Counted from the first letter of the stretch, positions 1 to 7,020 are shown. The stretch is DNA of 28,302 bases from an uncultured Bacillota bacterium (GCA_937916565.1 CALFSR010000173.1:1-28302); one strand, 5' to 3'. The notes: generated from the sequence alone by a model not told the origin. Numbers and translations: made by a program.

Positions 1-184
1 CCAAGGCGTCGGCCAACTCGTGCTCGCTGACAAATCCCAGGTCCACCAGGATCTCACCCAGGCGCTTGTTGCTGCGCTGCTGGACCGCGATAGCCTGGCG
101 CACCTGCTCCTCGCTGATGAGGCCTTGCTCCTGCAAAATTTCCGCGATCCGTTTGCGCTCTTTGCGCACCGCGGTGCCGCTCAT
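1..184 (-). CDS. PilB/GspE-type secretion ATPase, N-terminal fragment (cut by window edge)
   Basis: Reading the minus strand from ATG at 184 gives about 61 residues starting MSGTAVRKERKRIAEILQEQ, then a GLISEEQVRQAIAVQQ segment and a RLGEILVDLGFVSEHELADAL segment. This helical 'low-latency, LGEIL..LG' pattern is the N-terminal domain found ahead of the ATPase core in GspE/PilB assembly motors of type II secretion and type IV pili. A GGGGAG ribosome-binding site sits 7 bases before the ATG. The catalytic part lies outside the window, so the ATPase itself is inferred from this domain and from two prepilin genes directly upstream on the same strand (the nearer one stops 16 bases before this ATG). 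Other proteins with the same N-terminal domain are possible. Confidence 0.75.
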   Translation of the reverse strand, partial: MSGTAVRKERKRIAEILQEQGLISEEQVRQAIAVQQRSNKRLGEILVDLGFVSEHELADAL

Positions 185-199
185 GACGTCTCTCCCCGC

Positions 200-640
200 C
201 TACAGGACACTGACCGTTCCGGGACTAGGGCAACCGTTCTCTTCATTGGGGTCCGCGGGAACGCCCCCGACCCAGACGCAGACTCGCCCCTGCGAGAGAA
301 TCAGGTATCCCGTCGCATCCTTGTCCAGCACAGGCAAGGACGGCGCCAAGTTGTGCAGCAGCGCCCCTTGCAGCTCCTTGATGGCGAAAAACCTGTTGCC
401 GTTTGGGTCTTGATCGAGGTCCTCGGCGGCGATGTACGCCCGGGGCCAAGTACCGTTGGCGGTCCGGTACAGATTAACGGCCATGCTCAACTCGTGCCAC
501 GCCGCCGTGGCCTCCATTCTCCGGGTGTGCTCCTGGTACTTCGCATACGCGGTCACACCCACCGAGGCAAGGATACCGATAACGGTCATTACCAAAATAA
601 GTTCCAGGACGGTGAAACCGCTCTCGCGGGCTCTGCTCAT
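200..640 (-). CDS. GspG-like type IV prepilin / pseudopilin (second in order)
   Basis: A short positively charged leader (MSRARESG) is followed by FTVLELILVMTVIGILA, the classic class III signal: prepilin peptidase would cut G8/F9 and methylate Phe, and Glu sits at position +5. The rest resembles the GspG/major-pilin fold, with an NLYRTANGTWP segment matching the usual helix end before the variable domain. The C-terminus carries a Cys pair (CVWVGG...GCPSP), probably a disulfide loop. I chose ATG at 640 over an in-frame TTG at 658 because GGGGGTG lies 9 bases before the ATG and the leader is then a normal length. The gene lies between a paralogous prepilin and a PilB/GspE-type ATPase, all on the minus strand, so it probably forms part of a pilus or type II secretion operon. 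Confidence 0.88.
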   Translation of the reverse strand: MSRARESGFTVLELILVMTVIGILASVGVTAYAKYQEHTRRMEATAAWHELSMAVNLYRTANGTWPRAYIAAEDLDQDPNGNRFFAIKELQGALLHNLAPSLPVLDKDATGYLILSQGRVCVWVGGVPADPNEENGCPSPGTVSVL

Positions 641-719
641 CCGTCCGAACACCCCCAAGACTCTAGCGGCGCCCCCCGGCGCCGTTGGTCACATCACCGT
701 TGCCGCTGACCCCAATCGG

Positions 720-753
720 GTGCGGCGGCGGGCCACCCCACCCGCAGCCGCAC
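720..753 (-). terminator. GC-rich hairpin between the two prepilin genes
   Basis: GTGCGGC and GCCGCAC flank an inner GCGGG/CCCGC stem separated by one mismatch, giving a 12-bp arm around the loop CCACCCCA. It lies just downstream of the stop of the first prepilin (776) and upstream of the second (640). There is no T-run on either side, so it is more likely an attenuator or mRNA-stabilising hairpin than a full terminator. Confidence 0.45.
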
Positions 754-775
754 CATGACTAGGCCATGAACGATG

Positions 776-1252
776 TTACGGAGTCGGACAGTCGGGCGAG
801 TTAAACTGGGAAGCCTGACCGCCCATGTAGACGCAGGTGACATCGGTAAGCTGGCCGCCTACGTTGAGCGTCGCCACCAGAAATCCGGTTGCGATGTCGG
901 CGGCCGGTGCCTCCGTCTCCTCATTCCACAGGTTCGTCCGCAGCGGCGTCGGCAGGTTTTCCAACGCCTCTTCGAGTGCCGCCTCAATTTCGTCGTTTGT
1001 CGTGGAGCCCCCGGCGGAGTTGCGCGGGAACGTGCCGTTCTCCACCTGGTACAAGTTAATGGCTACCTGCAGGTCCCGCCAGGCGGCGTCGGCCGCGGCC
1101 CTGTTAGCCCGATCCCGGAACGAGCTGTAGCCCGACACGCCGACACCGGCCAAAATGCCGACAACGGTAATCACGACCAGTAGCTCAACGATGGTGAAGC
1201 CCCGCTCGTCCCTGCCAACGCGCACCAGGCGCCGGCGGAAGAACTTCAGCAT
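776..1252 (-). CDS. GspG-like type IV prepilin / pseudopilin (first in order)
   Basis: The 158-residue product has an 18-residue basic leader ending in DERG, then FTIVELLVVITVVGILAG: a prepilin peptidase site G18/F19 with Glu at +5 and one hydrophobic assembly helix. NLYQVENGTFP follows, as in GspG-type pseudopilins. The C-terminal CVYMGG...DCPTP closely mirrors the ending of the downstream prepilin, so the two look like diverged tandem copies. The start at 1252 (ATG) is well supported by AAGGAGGAGAG immediately upstream. It is the first gene after a promoter at about 1714-1742 and a leader of roughly 450 bases. Whether it builds a pilus or a type II pseudopilus cannot be decided from this window. 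Confidence 0.9.
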   Translation of the reverse strand: MLKFFRRRLVRVGRDERGFTIVELLVVITVVGILAGVGVSGYSSFRDRANRAAADAAWRDLQVAINLYQVENGTFPRNSAGGSTTNDEIEAALEEALENLPTPLRTNLWNEETEAPAADIATGFLVATLNVGGQLTDVTCVYMGGQASQFNSPDCPTP

Positions 1253-1706
1253 ACTCTCTCCTCCTTGCGCTTTCCGGTAATGTTGTAATGATTGCGGCCT
1301 TTACGCCGCTCCAAGCCTGGTTTGCTCCCCCTCCCCCGTCCGCTCAACAGGTCCCGCCATCCCGGGCCTCCGCACCAACCAGCCGGGAGCCCCTCCGAAG
1401 CCGGCAATCACGACATGGCAAGCCCGGCGCGGCAACCGTGCGCAAGGCATCCCCCCTACCCGAACACCGTTCCAACACCTGCACGACCAGGCACGGAACC
1501 GGTTCGCGCGAAGAGTCTCGAAGTTGGAGTTGATCTTTGGAGCCGGACAAGTAATCGATAGGGCGTCTTGGGCACGCGTGGGACAAGAAACGCCCTCACG
1601 GGCAAGAGTGCGGCGAAGTTGGCCTCGGCCAGGACGCCCCCACGACCTCACCGGGACCGGAGATAGTTCTTTGGTTGTAGGACTTCCTTCCCCAACGCCC
1701 TCGGGT
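1253..1706 (-). other. Long non-coding leader upstream of the prepilin genes
   Basis: About 450 bases separate the proposed transcription start (near 1706) from the prepilin ATG. I see no convincing gene: the open frames here are rich in Arg, Cys and Trp and match no family. The stretch does contain structure. At 1561-1595, GGGCGTCTTG pairs with CAAG..ACGCCC (10 bp with a two-base bulge), and its loop contains the palindrome CACGCGTG. It may be a structured 5' UTR or may hold an unrecognised small RNA. Confidence 0.45.
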
Positions 1707-1713
1707 TAGTTCT

Positions 1714-1742
1714 ATTATCACAGGCAGATTCCTGCCTGGCAA
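1714..1742 (-). promoter_or_regulatory. Sigma-A-type promoter with a palindromic spacer, reading toward the prepilins
   Basis: On the minus strand, TTGCCA (1742-1737) is followed by exactly 17 bases and GATAAT (1719-1714); each hexamer is one base from consensus, and TG at the extended -10 position helps. The spacer is almost entirely a perfect inverted repeat, CAGGCAG-N4-CTGCCTG (plus-strand 1721-1738), which looks like a protein-binding site lying between -35 and -10. Transcription would start near 1706. Confidence 0.65.
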
Positions 1743-1743
1743 G

Positions 1744-1828
1744 GGAGGTTATCCCTCCATTCGAAGGGGTTGGGCGGGACAGATGTCCCTGGTACGAGGG
1801 GACAAAACGGCAAGAGCGCGGGTTGCCG
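1744..1828. promoter_or_regulatory. Cluster of inverted repeats upstream of the prepilin promoter
   Basis: Three short palindromes lie just upstream of the promoter: GGAGG/CCTCC (1744-1758), GGGACA-GA-TGTCCC (1776-1789) and CGGCAA/TTGCCG (1808-1828). A further GGGACA at 1799-1804 could pair with the same TGTCCC. Their spacing ahead of -35 suits activator or repressor sites, but they could also be the tail of the upstream transcript. No regulator is assigned. Confidence 0.35.
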
Positions 1829-1849
1829 GCAGAGATGGGCTAGGACTTG

Positions 1850-1884
1850 GGCCGTGGGCCATCTAGGACCGACGGCCCACGGCC
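1850..1884 (-). terminator. Strong hairpin downstream of the Spx-like gene
   Basis: GGCCGTGGGCC (1850-1860) and GGCCCACGGCC (1874-1884) form a perfect 11-bp stem around a 13-base loop. It begins 28 bases past the stop of the minus-strand Spx-like gene. No T-run follows on the minus strand, so its role as a terminator is likely from position rather than canonical form. Confidence 0.55.
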
Positions 1885-1912
1885 TTGTGGAGGCGAAGGC
1901 CGACTGGAAGCG

Positions 1913-2266
1913 TCAGCGAAGCAATTCTCGCAACGCCTGCTCGTCCCAGCCGATGACGACCTGGCGCCCCCGCACGGTCACCGGCCTCCTCCAAAGACCG
2001 GGCTCGCGGGCGAGCAGCGCCACCCATTCGTCCTCGGACAGCTGCTGATCCGCAAGACCGAGCTGCTTGTAGCGGCGGCTGCGGGTCGAAACCAAGTCGT
2101 ACACCCCGCCGGGCAACAAGCTCGCCAGCCGGCGGATCTCGTCCTCGGTCGGCAAGTTTACGAAGAACCGCCGTTCTTCGACGTCCGCCCCCAGTTCGCT
2201 CAGGAGCTGTCGCGCTTTGCGGCACGACGTGCAGCTCGGGTAGTGGTACAGCGTGACTTCCGCCAC
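1913..2266 (-). CDS. Spx/ArsC-family thioredoxin-fold protein
   Basis: The 117-residue product starts VAEVTLYHYPSCTSCRKARQ, with a CxxC redox switch at Cys12 and Cys15 as in Spx. A GGVYDLVSTRS segment matches the Spx region containing its conserved Gly and STRS, and an EPGLWRRPVTV motif matches the EHPGLLRRP region. Spx proteins bind the RNA polymerase alpha C-terminal domain and redirect transcription under disulfide stress; related YusI/ArsC proteins have unknown or arsenate-reducing roles. It is about 14 residues shorter than B. subtilis Spx, lacking the C-terminal tail, and the Arg that Spx uses near the alpha contact appears to be Ser, so a YusI-like role remains possible. The GTG start at 2266 is chosen because GGAGGAGGGG lies just upstream; upstream in-frame extension is arginine-rich and unlike the family. 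Confidence 0.8.
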   Translation of the reverse strand: MAEVTLYHYPSCTSCRKARQLLSELGADVEERRFFVNLPTEDEIRRLASLLPGGVYDLVSTRSRRYKQLGLADQQLSEDEWVALLAREPGLWRRPVTVRGRQVVIGWDEQALRELLR

Positions 2267-2559
2267 GGGATTCCCCTCCTCCGCGAGGCCCGGGTGCGGC
2301 GCACGACGGCAACCCCGCGCACCGCTCATCCCACGCCTCGAACCTCTATGTCGCCCGTTCCTTTCATGGCGGCCGTCCGCAACTCCTGCCAACCGCAAAT
2401 GCGCGACGAGAGCGGAACCGCTTTCACGGTATTTGGTGTACAATATTCGTAGATAACCGCACGTTACTGATTCGGCTGCGCGGAAAGAGGAAACCGGCTT
2501 CACGCGTCTAATAAGCTGATGCTACGGCTATCGCGTCCTGGGGGAGGGGTGGGGTCCAC
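2267..2559. other. Intergenic region between divergent Spx-like and GGDEF genes
   Basis: These 293 bases should hold promoters for both neighbours. The only clear hexamer is TACAAT at 2439-2444 on the plus strand, without a good -35 at the right distance. The stretch around 2430-2475 is visibly more AT-rich than the surroundings. I see no further gene or RNA element. Confidence 0.4.
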
Positions 2560-3690
2560 ATGACCGTGGACCGGACAGGGCGGAACATGCCCAGGGGCGA
2601 CGGGGTTTCGTTGCCCGTGCTCCATGAAGCGTTCGCGGCGCTCGTCAACGTCGCCAAGCAGCTCCTGAAGCCCCTCGATCTCGCTTCGGTCCTCGATGAG
2701 ATCCTGCTCCAGGTCGAATCCCTGTTTGGTTACGACATCTGTTGCGTGCTGCTCCCGTCCGAATGCGGGAAAGAGGTGTACATCGCGGCGCACCGGGGTT
2801 ATAACCCCGACATCGTCGCCCACAGCCGGTTTCCCATCGGCGGCCCCCGGGGCATCGTGAGCCACGTGGCGGCCACCGGCCAGCCGTATTACGCGTCCGA
2901 CGTCTCCAAAGACCCCTACTACCTCGAGGCCTCGCCCAACGTGCGGTCGGAGTTCACCGTTCCGCTCGTCCTGGACGGGCAGCTGGTGGGCATTCTCGAC
3001 GTGGAGAGCCGGGAGCTCGATGCGTTCCCGCGGGAAGTGCAGCAGGTCCTGGAAGGGTTTGCCGCGCTGGCGGCCTTGGCCATCTTCCGCGCCCAGCGCC
3101 ATGAGGAGCTGCAGCACCTCGCCCTCACCGACGGGCTCACGGGCCTGGCCAACAACCGGGCGTTCTGGGAAAACCTGCAGCGGGAGCTCGCCCGGGCGCA
3201 GCGCTTTTCGCATCCGCTGGCCCTCATGGTGCTCGAGATCGACAACTTCAAGCGCGTCAACGACGTCTACGGCCACCTGCGGGGCGACGAGGCGCTAAAG
3301 GCCGTGGCGCGGGTCATCACCGGCTCGTCCCGGGCGATGGACATCGGCGCCCGGGTCGGGGGCGATGAGTTCGCCCTCATCCTGCCGCAGACGACCAAAA
3401 ACGACGCCACCGTCGTCGCACGGCGCCTTTGTACGCAGGTGCGGCAGCTCAAGTTTGAGGACGACGTGCGGCTCTCCATCAGCGTCGGCCTGGCCGCCTA
3501 CCCCGAGGACGGCTCCAGCGCGAACGCCTTGTTTGCCGCGGCGGATTACGCGATGTACCAGATCAAGTACCAGGGCGGCGGCGGTTTCTGTATCGCCAAG
3601 ACGCCTTCCTTGCGGGCCATCAGCTTTGACGCGCCCGCCGGCTCGCCCCTCAACCCCGCGCCTGCTCCCAAGCGCACCGTGGAGGCGTAA
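2560..3690 (+). CDS. GAF-GGDEF diguanylate cyclase
   Basis: The 376-residue soluble protein has a GAF domain (about residues 30-180) followed by a GGDEF domain (about 190-345). The active-site loop is intact (RVGGDEF, Gly267-Phe271) and an inhibitory RxxD site (RAMD, 258-261) lies five residues before it, so the enzyme should make cyclic di-GMP from two GTP and be product-inhibited. The substrate region NDVYGHLRGDEAL is normal, but the usual DxD before FK is EID: the first metal-binding Asp is Glu. The GAF domain presumably senses a small ligand or redox state. A GGGGGAGGGGTGGGG run precedes the ATG. It is convergent with the flavin reductase-like gene 15 bases away. Output may act on the pilus genes nearby, an inference from location only. 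Confidence 0.9.
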   Translation: MTVDRTGRNMPRGDGVSLPVLHEAFAALVNVAKQLLKPLDLASVLDEILLQVESLFGYDICCVLLPSECGKEVYIAAHRGYNPDIVAHSRFPIGGPRGIVSHVAATGQPYYASDVSKDPYYLEASPNVRSEFTVPLVLDGQLVGILDVESRELDAFPREVQQVLEGFAALAALAIFRAQRHEELQHLALTDGLTGLANNRAFWENLQRELARAQRFSHPLALMVLEIDNFKRVNDVYGHLRGDEALKAVARVITGSSRAMDIGARVGGDEFALILPQTTKNDATVVARRLCTQVRQLKFEDDVRLSISVGLAAYPEDGSSANALFAAADYAMYQIKYQGGGGFCIAKTPSLRAISFDAPAGSPLNPAPAPKRTVEA

Positions 3691-3705
3691 TGCGCCCGGC
3701 GCCGG

Positions 3706-4188
3706 CTACGCCTGGGCGACCCGCCGGTAGCCGCGGCGGTGGTAGACGAGGGGGTCGGCGGCGGCGTCAAAGTCCATGGCCACGATCTCGCCTACAAAGA
3801 TGACATGGTCGCCGCCGTCGTATTGGTGACGGGTGCGGCAGTCGATGCGGGCCCAGGCGTCGGCGAGGAGCGGCGCGCCCGTCTGGCCCACGGCGTAGGT
3901 GAGACCCCGGAACCGATCCGGATCCGGGCCGGCGAACCGGGCGGAAAGCTCTTCCTGTCCCGCCCGCAAGCAGTTGACGGCAAAGCCTTCGGCGGCCTCG
4001 AAGTGGGGCAGGCTCCCGGCCTTCTTGTAGAGGGTAAACATAACCAACGGCGGCTCCAGCGACAGCGGGTCAAAGGAGCTGGCCGTAAAGCCTTTTGGCT
4101 CCCCGTCCGTTCCCCGGCACGTGATGACCGCCACCGCCGCCGGCCAATTGGAAAACAGTTCCTTGAAGCGGCCCGGTTCGATGGACAC
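3706..4188 (-). CDS. Flavin reductase-like, FMN-binding domain protein
   Basis: The 160-residue product begins VSIEPGRFKELFSNWPAAVA, then VITCRGTDGEPKGFTASSFDPLSLEPPLV, the signature of the flavin reductase-like (HpaC/split-barrel FMN) family: a T-A-SF..LS..PPL core that holds FMN. A GDHVIFVGEIVAMD segment near residue 130 is the usual GDH..FVGEV motif. Such proteins reduce flavin with NAD(P)H, often for a partner monooxygenase; none is visible here, so substrate and partner are unknown. GTG at 4188 is preferred over TTG at 4212 because a full AAGGAGG lies eight bases before it. Confidence 0.85.
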   Translation of the reverse strand: MSIEPGRFKELFSNWPAAVAVITCRGTDGEPKGFTASSFDPLSLEPPLVMFTLYKKAGSLPHFEAAEGFAVNCLRAGQEELSARFAGPDPDRFRGLTYAVGQTGAPLLADAWARIDCRTRHQYDGGDHVIFVGEIVAMDFDAAADPLVYHRRGYRRVAQA

Positions 4189-4312
4189 GCTCCGTTCCTC
4201 CTTTGCGTGCAAGCCTGCTCCCTGGAACGGCGCCCCTTTGGCGTTTGCCCCGCCTTGTAGTGCCGGCCAAAGGCGTGGACGGGCCGAACGCGTCCTGGCG
4301 CCGCCCGCCGCC

Positions 4313-5251
4313 TTACAGCGTAATCACGTCAATCGGCCCGTTGGACGTACGAATGCGCAGCAGTGCGCTGCCGGCGCCGATCCGACCCTCCAGGCGTTCG
4401 CGCTCGCGGCCCGCGACCCGCTCCCGACCTTCCTCGGATACAACGAAGGGCACCTGCGAACGGATTTCACCGTTCATGGCGGTGAGATCGAGCACGACGT
4501 CGGGGTTGGGCAAGTAGGCCCGGACGGCGCCGTTGGTCGTGGTCAGATCATACGACGCGGCGGCCTCAAATCCCGCCCGCAGTTCGATGGCCCCGTTGGT
4601 CGTCTGTACGCGGCCGCTGCCGGCGAGCGTCCCGCCCGAGATGAGCACGACGCCGTTGGACGTTACCGCCGTCACCGACCCGTGCACGTCGGCGAGGTTG
4701 ATGGTCCCGTTGGACGTGCGCGCCTGCAGCGTCCCGGTCATCCCCTGCACGGCGATGGGGCCGTTGGTCGTCCGCAGGAGCACGTCGCCGGACAAGCCCG
4801 CCGCCGAGATGTTGCCGTTGGCGTTGACGAGCTGCACCGAGCCCGTCCACCCGCGCGGCACCCGCACGTGAAACCCGACTTGGAAACCGGCCCACCCGAT
4901 GAAGCTCGTGCGGGAGTCGGCAGCCGCCTCTACGCCGGAAGACCCTTGCGCAAAGTGCACCGCGTCGCCGCCGCCGAGCACGGTCCAGAGCACCCGGGCC
5001 AGCGCGGATGCTCGCGTCGTCGCCTCGATCTGCACATCGTGGCCATCCCATTCCTCATAGGTAATGGCCCCGTTGCGCCCGGCGATCGCCAGCTGCTGGC
5101 CGGGTTCCAATACAAAGCTGCGGGTCACCTGCCCCATGACGTCCCCATCGCCGCTCAAACCCGCTAGGAGCGTGACAACGCCAAGCACAATCAAGGCAAT
5201 GCCCAAGATTCTTCCCGTTCGCTGCGATGCCGCAGCGCTGCTTGCGGTCAA
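4313..5251 (-). CDS. Membrane-anchored DUF4097-type beta-repeat protein
   Basis: The 312-residue product has one N-terminal membrane segment (about residues 14-32, ILGIALIVLGVVTLLAGL) and then a long extracytoplasmic part built from repeats that each carry an Asn-Gly turn: RNG, ANG, TTNG, TSNG, TSNG, TTNG, TTNG, MNG and a final TSNG. This repeating 'T-[ST]-N-G-x-[IV]' pattern is typical of DUF4097/LiaG-like proteins, predicted beta-helices of unclear function, often linked to envelope stress. The start is TTG at 5251 with only a modest AGGGA upstream, so the exact N-terminus is uncertain. A candidate promoter lies 70-100 bases upstream; the flavin reductase-like gene follows after 124 bases and may be co-transcribed. 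Confidence 0.8.
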   Translation of the reverse strand: MTASSAAASQRTGRILGIALIVLGVVTLLAGLSGDGDVMGQVTRSFVLEPGQQLAIAGRNGAITYEEWDGHDVQIEATTRASALARVLWTVLGGGDAVHFAQGSSGVEAAADSRTSFIGWAGFQVGFHVRVPRGWTGSVQLVNANGNISAAGLSGDVLLRTTNGPIAVQGMTGTLQARTSNGTINLADVHGSVTAVTSNGVVLISGGTLAGSGRVQTTNGAIELRAGFEAAASYDLTTTNGAVRAYLPNPDVVLDLTAMNGEIRSQVPFVVSEEGRERVAGRERERLEGRIGAGSALLRIRTSNGPIDVITL

Positions 5252-5324
5252 GGCTATCCCTGCTTTCCGCTGGACGTTCCCGCGAGCCCGGGCCTAGTCA
5301 GCAATCGCCCGCCCGCCATGGAAC

Positions 5325-5353
5325 ATTATCCCGCATCGCGCCTTGACCGTCCA
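5325..5353 (-). promoter_or_regulatory. Candidate promoter for the DUF4097-type gene
   Basis: On the minus strand TGGACG (5353-5348), 17 bases and GATAAT (5330-5325) give 4/6 and 5/6 matches to sigma-A consensus, about 75 bases before the TTG start. Confidence 0.4.
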
Positions 5354-5568
5354 CCGCTCCGCCGGCGTTTGGCGATGAGTTCTGACTATGGCAGTCAAAT
5401 GCGCCGATTTATCGCGGTCGAGCGTATCGCATGCGCAGGGAGGGTCGTATGAAGCTGCGCTCGCAAGCCCGCAGCCAATCCGCTCCCGCCCAAGCCGCTG
5501 GCACGGGCCCTTTGCGCCGGCCCCGCGGCCCCGGATAGGTCCCGGTCCCGCCCGTCCCCCGGCCCGGG
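5354..5568. other. Non-coding stretch downstream of the HD-GYP gene
   Basis: This is most of the 317-base gap between the HD-GYP stop and the DUF4097-type start. Its left part is mixed in composition and its right part (about 5480-5568) is an extremely C/G-rich run. I see no gene, no T-tailed terminator and no known RNA element in it. Confidence 0.4.
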
Positions 5569-7020
5569 CTACGCCCGGCCGCCGCCCGCCTCGGCCGGTT
5601 TCCAGGGTCCCACCTGTCCCGGGGCCTGCTCGGCGGGCCCTCCGGCAACAAGCTCGGCCAGCGCCGCGGCGCACTTGGGGTCAAACTGGGTCCCCGCCCC
5701 CGCCAGCACGTACTCCCGCGCCTGTTCGTGCGTCCACGGCTCCCGGTAGGCCCGCCGGGACGTGAGGGCGTCGTAGACGTCGGCCACGGCCAAGATGCGG
5801 GCGAGCAGCGGGATCTCCTCCCCTTTTAGCCCGTCCGGGTAACCCGTGCCGTCCCAGCGCTCATGGTGGTGGCGGATGATGGCCAGCTCCTCCGGCATGA
5901 ACCCAAGCCGGCTGCACATCTCATACCCCGTCACCGGGTGCTCTTCGATGATGCGCCGCTCCTGTTGGGTGAGCGGTCCGGGCTTGTTGAGGATGTGGTC
6001 GGGCACCCGCAGCTTGCCCACGTCGTGCACGAGACCCGCCTGGGCGAGCGCCCGCAATTGCTCCGCGGACAGCCCCATGGCTTCGCCGAGACGCAAGGCC
6101 ATTACGGTGACGCGGTAGCTGTGGCCTGCCGTGTACGGGTCCCGCATTTCGGTCGCCAGCACCAGCGCCCGCACGCTGTCGGGCATGCCCCGTTCAAACC
6201 GGGCCAAAGCATCCGACCGGAACAGGGCCGACACCGACCGGGCCAGCGAATCCCCGTGGGCATACTGCCGCCACACGCCCCACGCCATGACGCCCGCGGC
6301 AAAAAGGAGCAAGAAGTGGTAAAGCCACCAGCTGGCGTGCCAAGGAAGCCCCCGCAGCATGATCCACAGGGAAACCGCGAGCCAGCCGCTCGCGAACACC
6401 GCCGCCAGCGCCACCGGGGCGCCCGTCTGCCGGTGCAGCCGGAAGTAGCTGGCTCCGCTGTAGAGGAAGAGCCCGATGGTGACCGCCGTGACCAACGTGT
6501 GCAGGGGACCCCCGGGGATCGGGAGCACATCCCACCACTCCGGGTGCAGCACGCTCCCGACGAGGACGAGCAGCAGGCACAGGGCCCAAGCCGGAACGAG
6601 CCAGCTGTAGCGGCGGGACAGCCACTGGACGCCCCGGGCGCCCGTCGACACCATGGAAACCGCCATCCAAAAGGCCGTGAGCAGTAGACTCAGCGGCGCC
6701 GTGACGGCGGGCATGGCGTTGGCTTCCAGCAGGTACCCCTGGGCGGACATGCCGTGCAGCGAAAACACGAACCCGAGCGACATAAAGGCCATGGACAAAA
6801 ACATGACCTGCAGGTTGCGCTGGCGCTGCGCGACGACGCCGGCCACCGTGGCGGCGATGCCGGCGAGGATGGACGCGGTGGTGACGAGGTAGAAATGCTC
6901 ACGCGGGGCATCAATGAACGCATCGAGCTCCGGGTGCTGGACCAGGTACTCGAACGCAAGCAGGGGGACCAGGGAGGTGATGACGGCGAGGGCAGCCAGG
7001 CGCAAGCTGTCGCGACGCAC
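5569..7020 (-). CDS. Membrane HD-GYP phosphodiesterase
   Basis: The first about 250 residues contain seven or so hydrophobic segments, forming a membrane sensor module I cannot name. A complete HD-GYP domain follows (about 285-460): EMRDPYTAGHSYRV with His300, GLVHDVGK with the catalytic His332-Asp333, His361, HHHERWDGTGYPDGL (384-398) carrying GYP at 393-395, and a VADVYDALTS segment with Asp414. All metal ligands that I can check are present, so it should hydrolyse cyclic di-GMP in the cytoplasm in response to a membrane signal. It begins GTG at 7020 behind GGGGAC. It is 80 bases downstream of the second TolC-type gene on the same strand and could be the last gene of the efflux operon. It is the opposite number of the GGDEF protein at 2560. 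Confidence 0.92.
   Translation of the reverse strand: MRRDSLRLAALAVITSLVPLLAFEYLVQHPELDAFIDAPREHFYLVTTASILAGIAATVAGVVAQRQRNLQVMFLSMAFMSLGFVFSLHGMSAQGYLLEANAMPAVTAPLSLLLTAFWMAVSMVSTGARGVQWLSRRYSWLVPAWALCLLLVLVGSVLHPEWWDVLPIPGGPLHTLVTAVTIGLFLYSGASYFRLHRQTGAPVALAAVFASGWLAVSLWIMLRGLPWHASWWLYHFLLLFAAGVMAWGVWRQYAHGDSLARSVSALFRSDALARFERGMPDSVRALVLATEMRDPYTAGHSYRVTVMALRLGEAMGLSAEQLRALAQAGLVHDVGKLRVPDHILNKPGPLTQQERRIIEEHPVTGYEMCSRLGFMPEELAIIRHHHERWDGTGYPDGLKGEEIPLLARILAVADVYDALTSRRAYREPWTHEQAREYVLAGAGTQFDPKCAAALAELVAGGPAEQAPGQVGPWKPAEAGGGRA

Noticed and set aside
1285..1330. Possible cyclic di-GMP (GEMM) riboswitch, from GCAAACC on the minus strand near the prepilin start
   Set aside because: Only GCAAACC and a loosely similar GGCGTAAAGGCC are present; the second stem and tetraloop receptor are missing and the ATG follows too soon.
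1301..1651. 116-residue minus-strand open frame in the prepilin leader
   Set aside because: No ribosome-binding site or recognisable motif, and a composition heavy in Arg, Cys and Trp as expected of chance frames in GC-rich DNA.
1750..1775. TTCGAAT resembling a tRNA T-loop
   Set aside because: The flanking bases do not pair as a T-arm and no acceptor, D or anticodon arms can be drawn.
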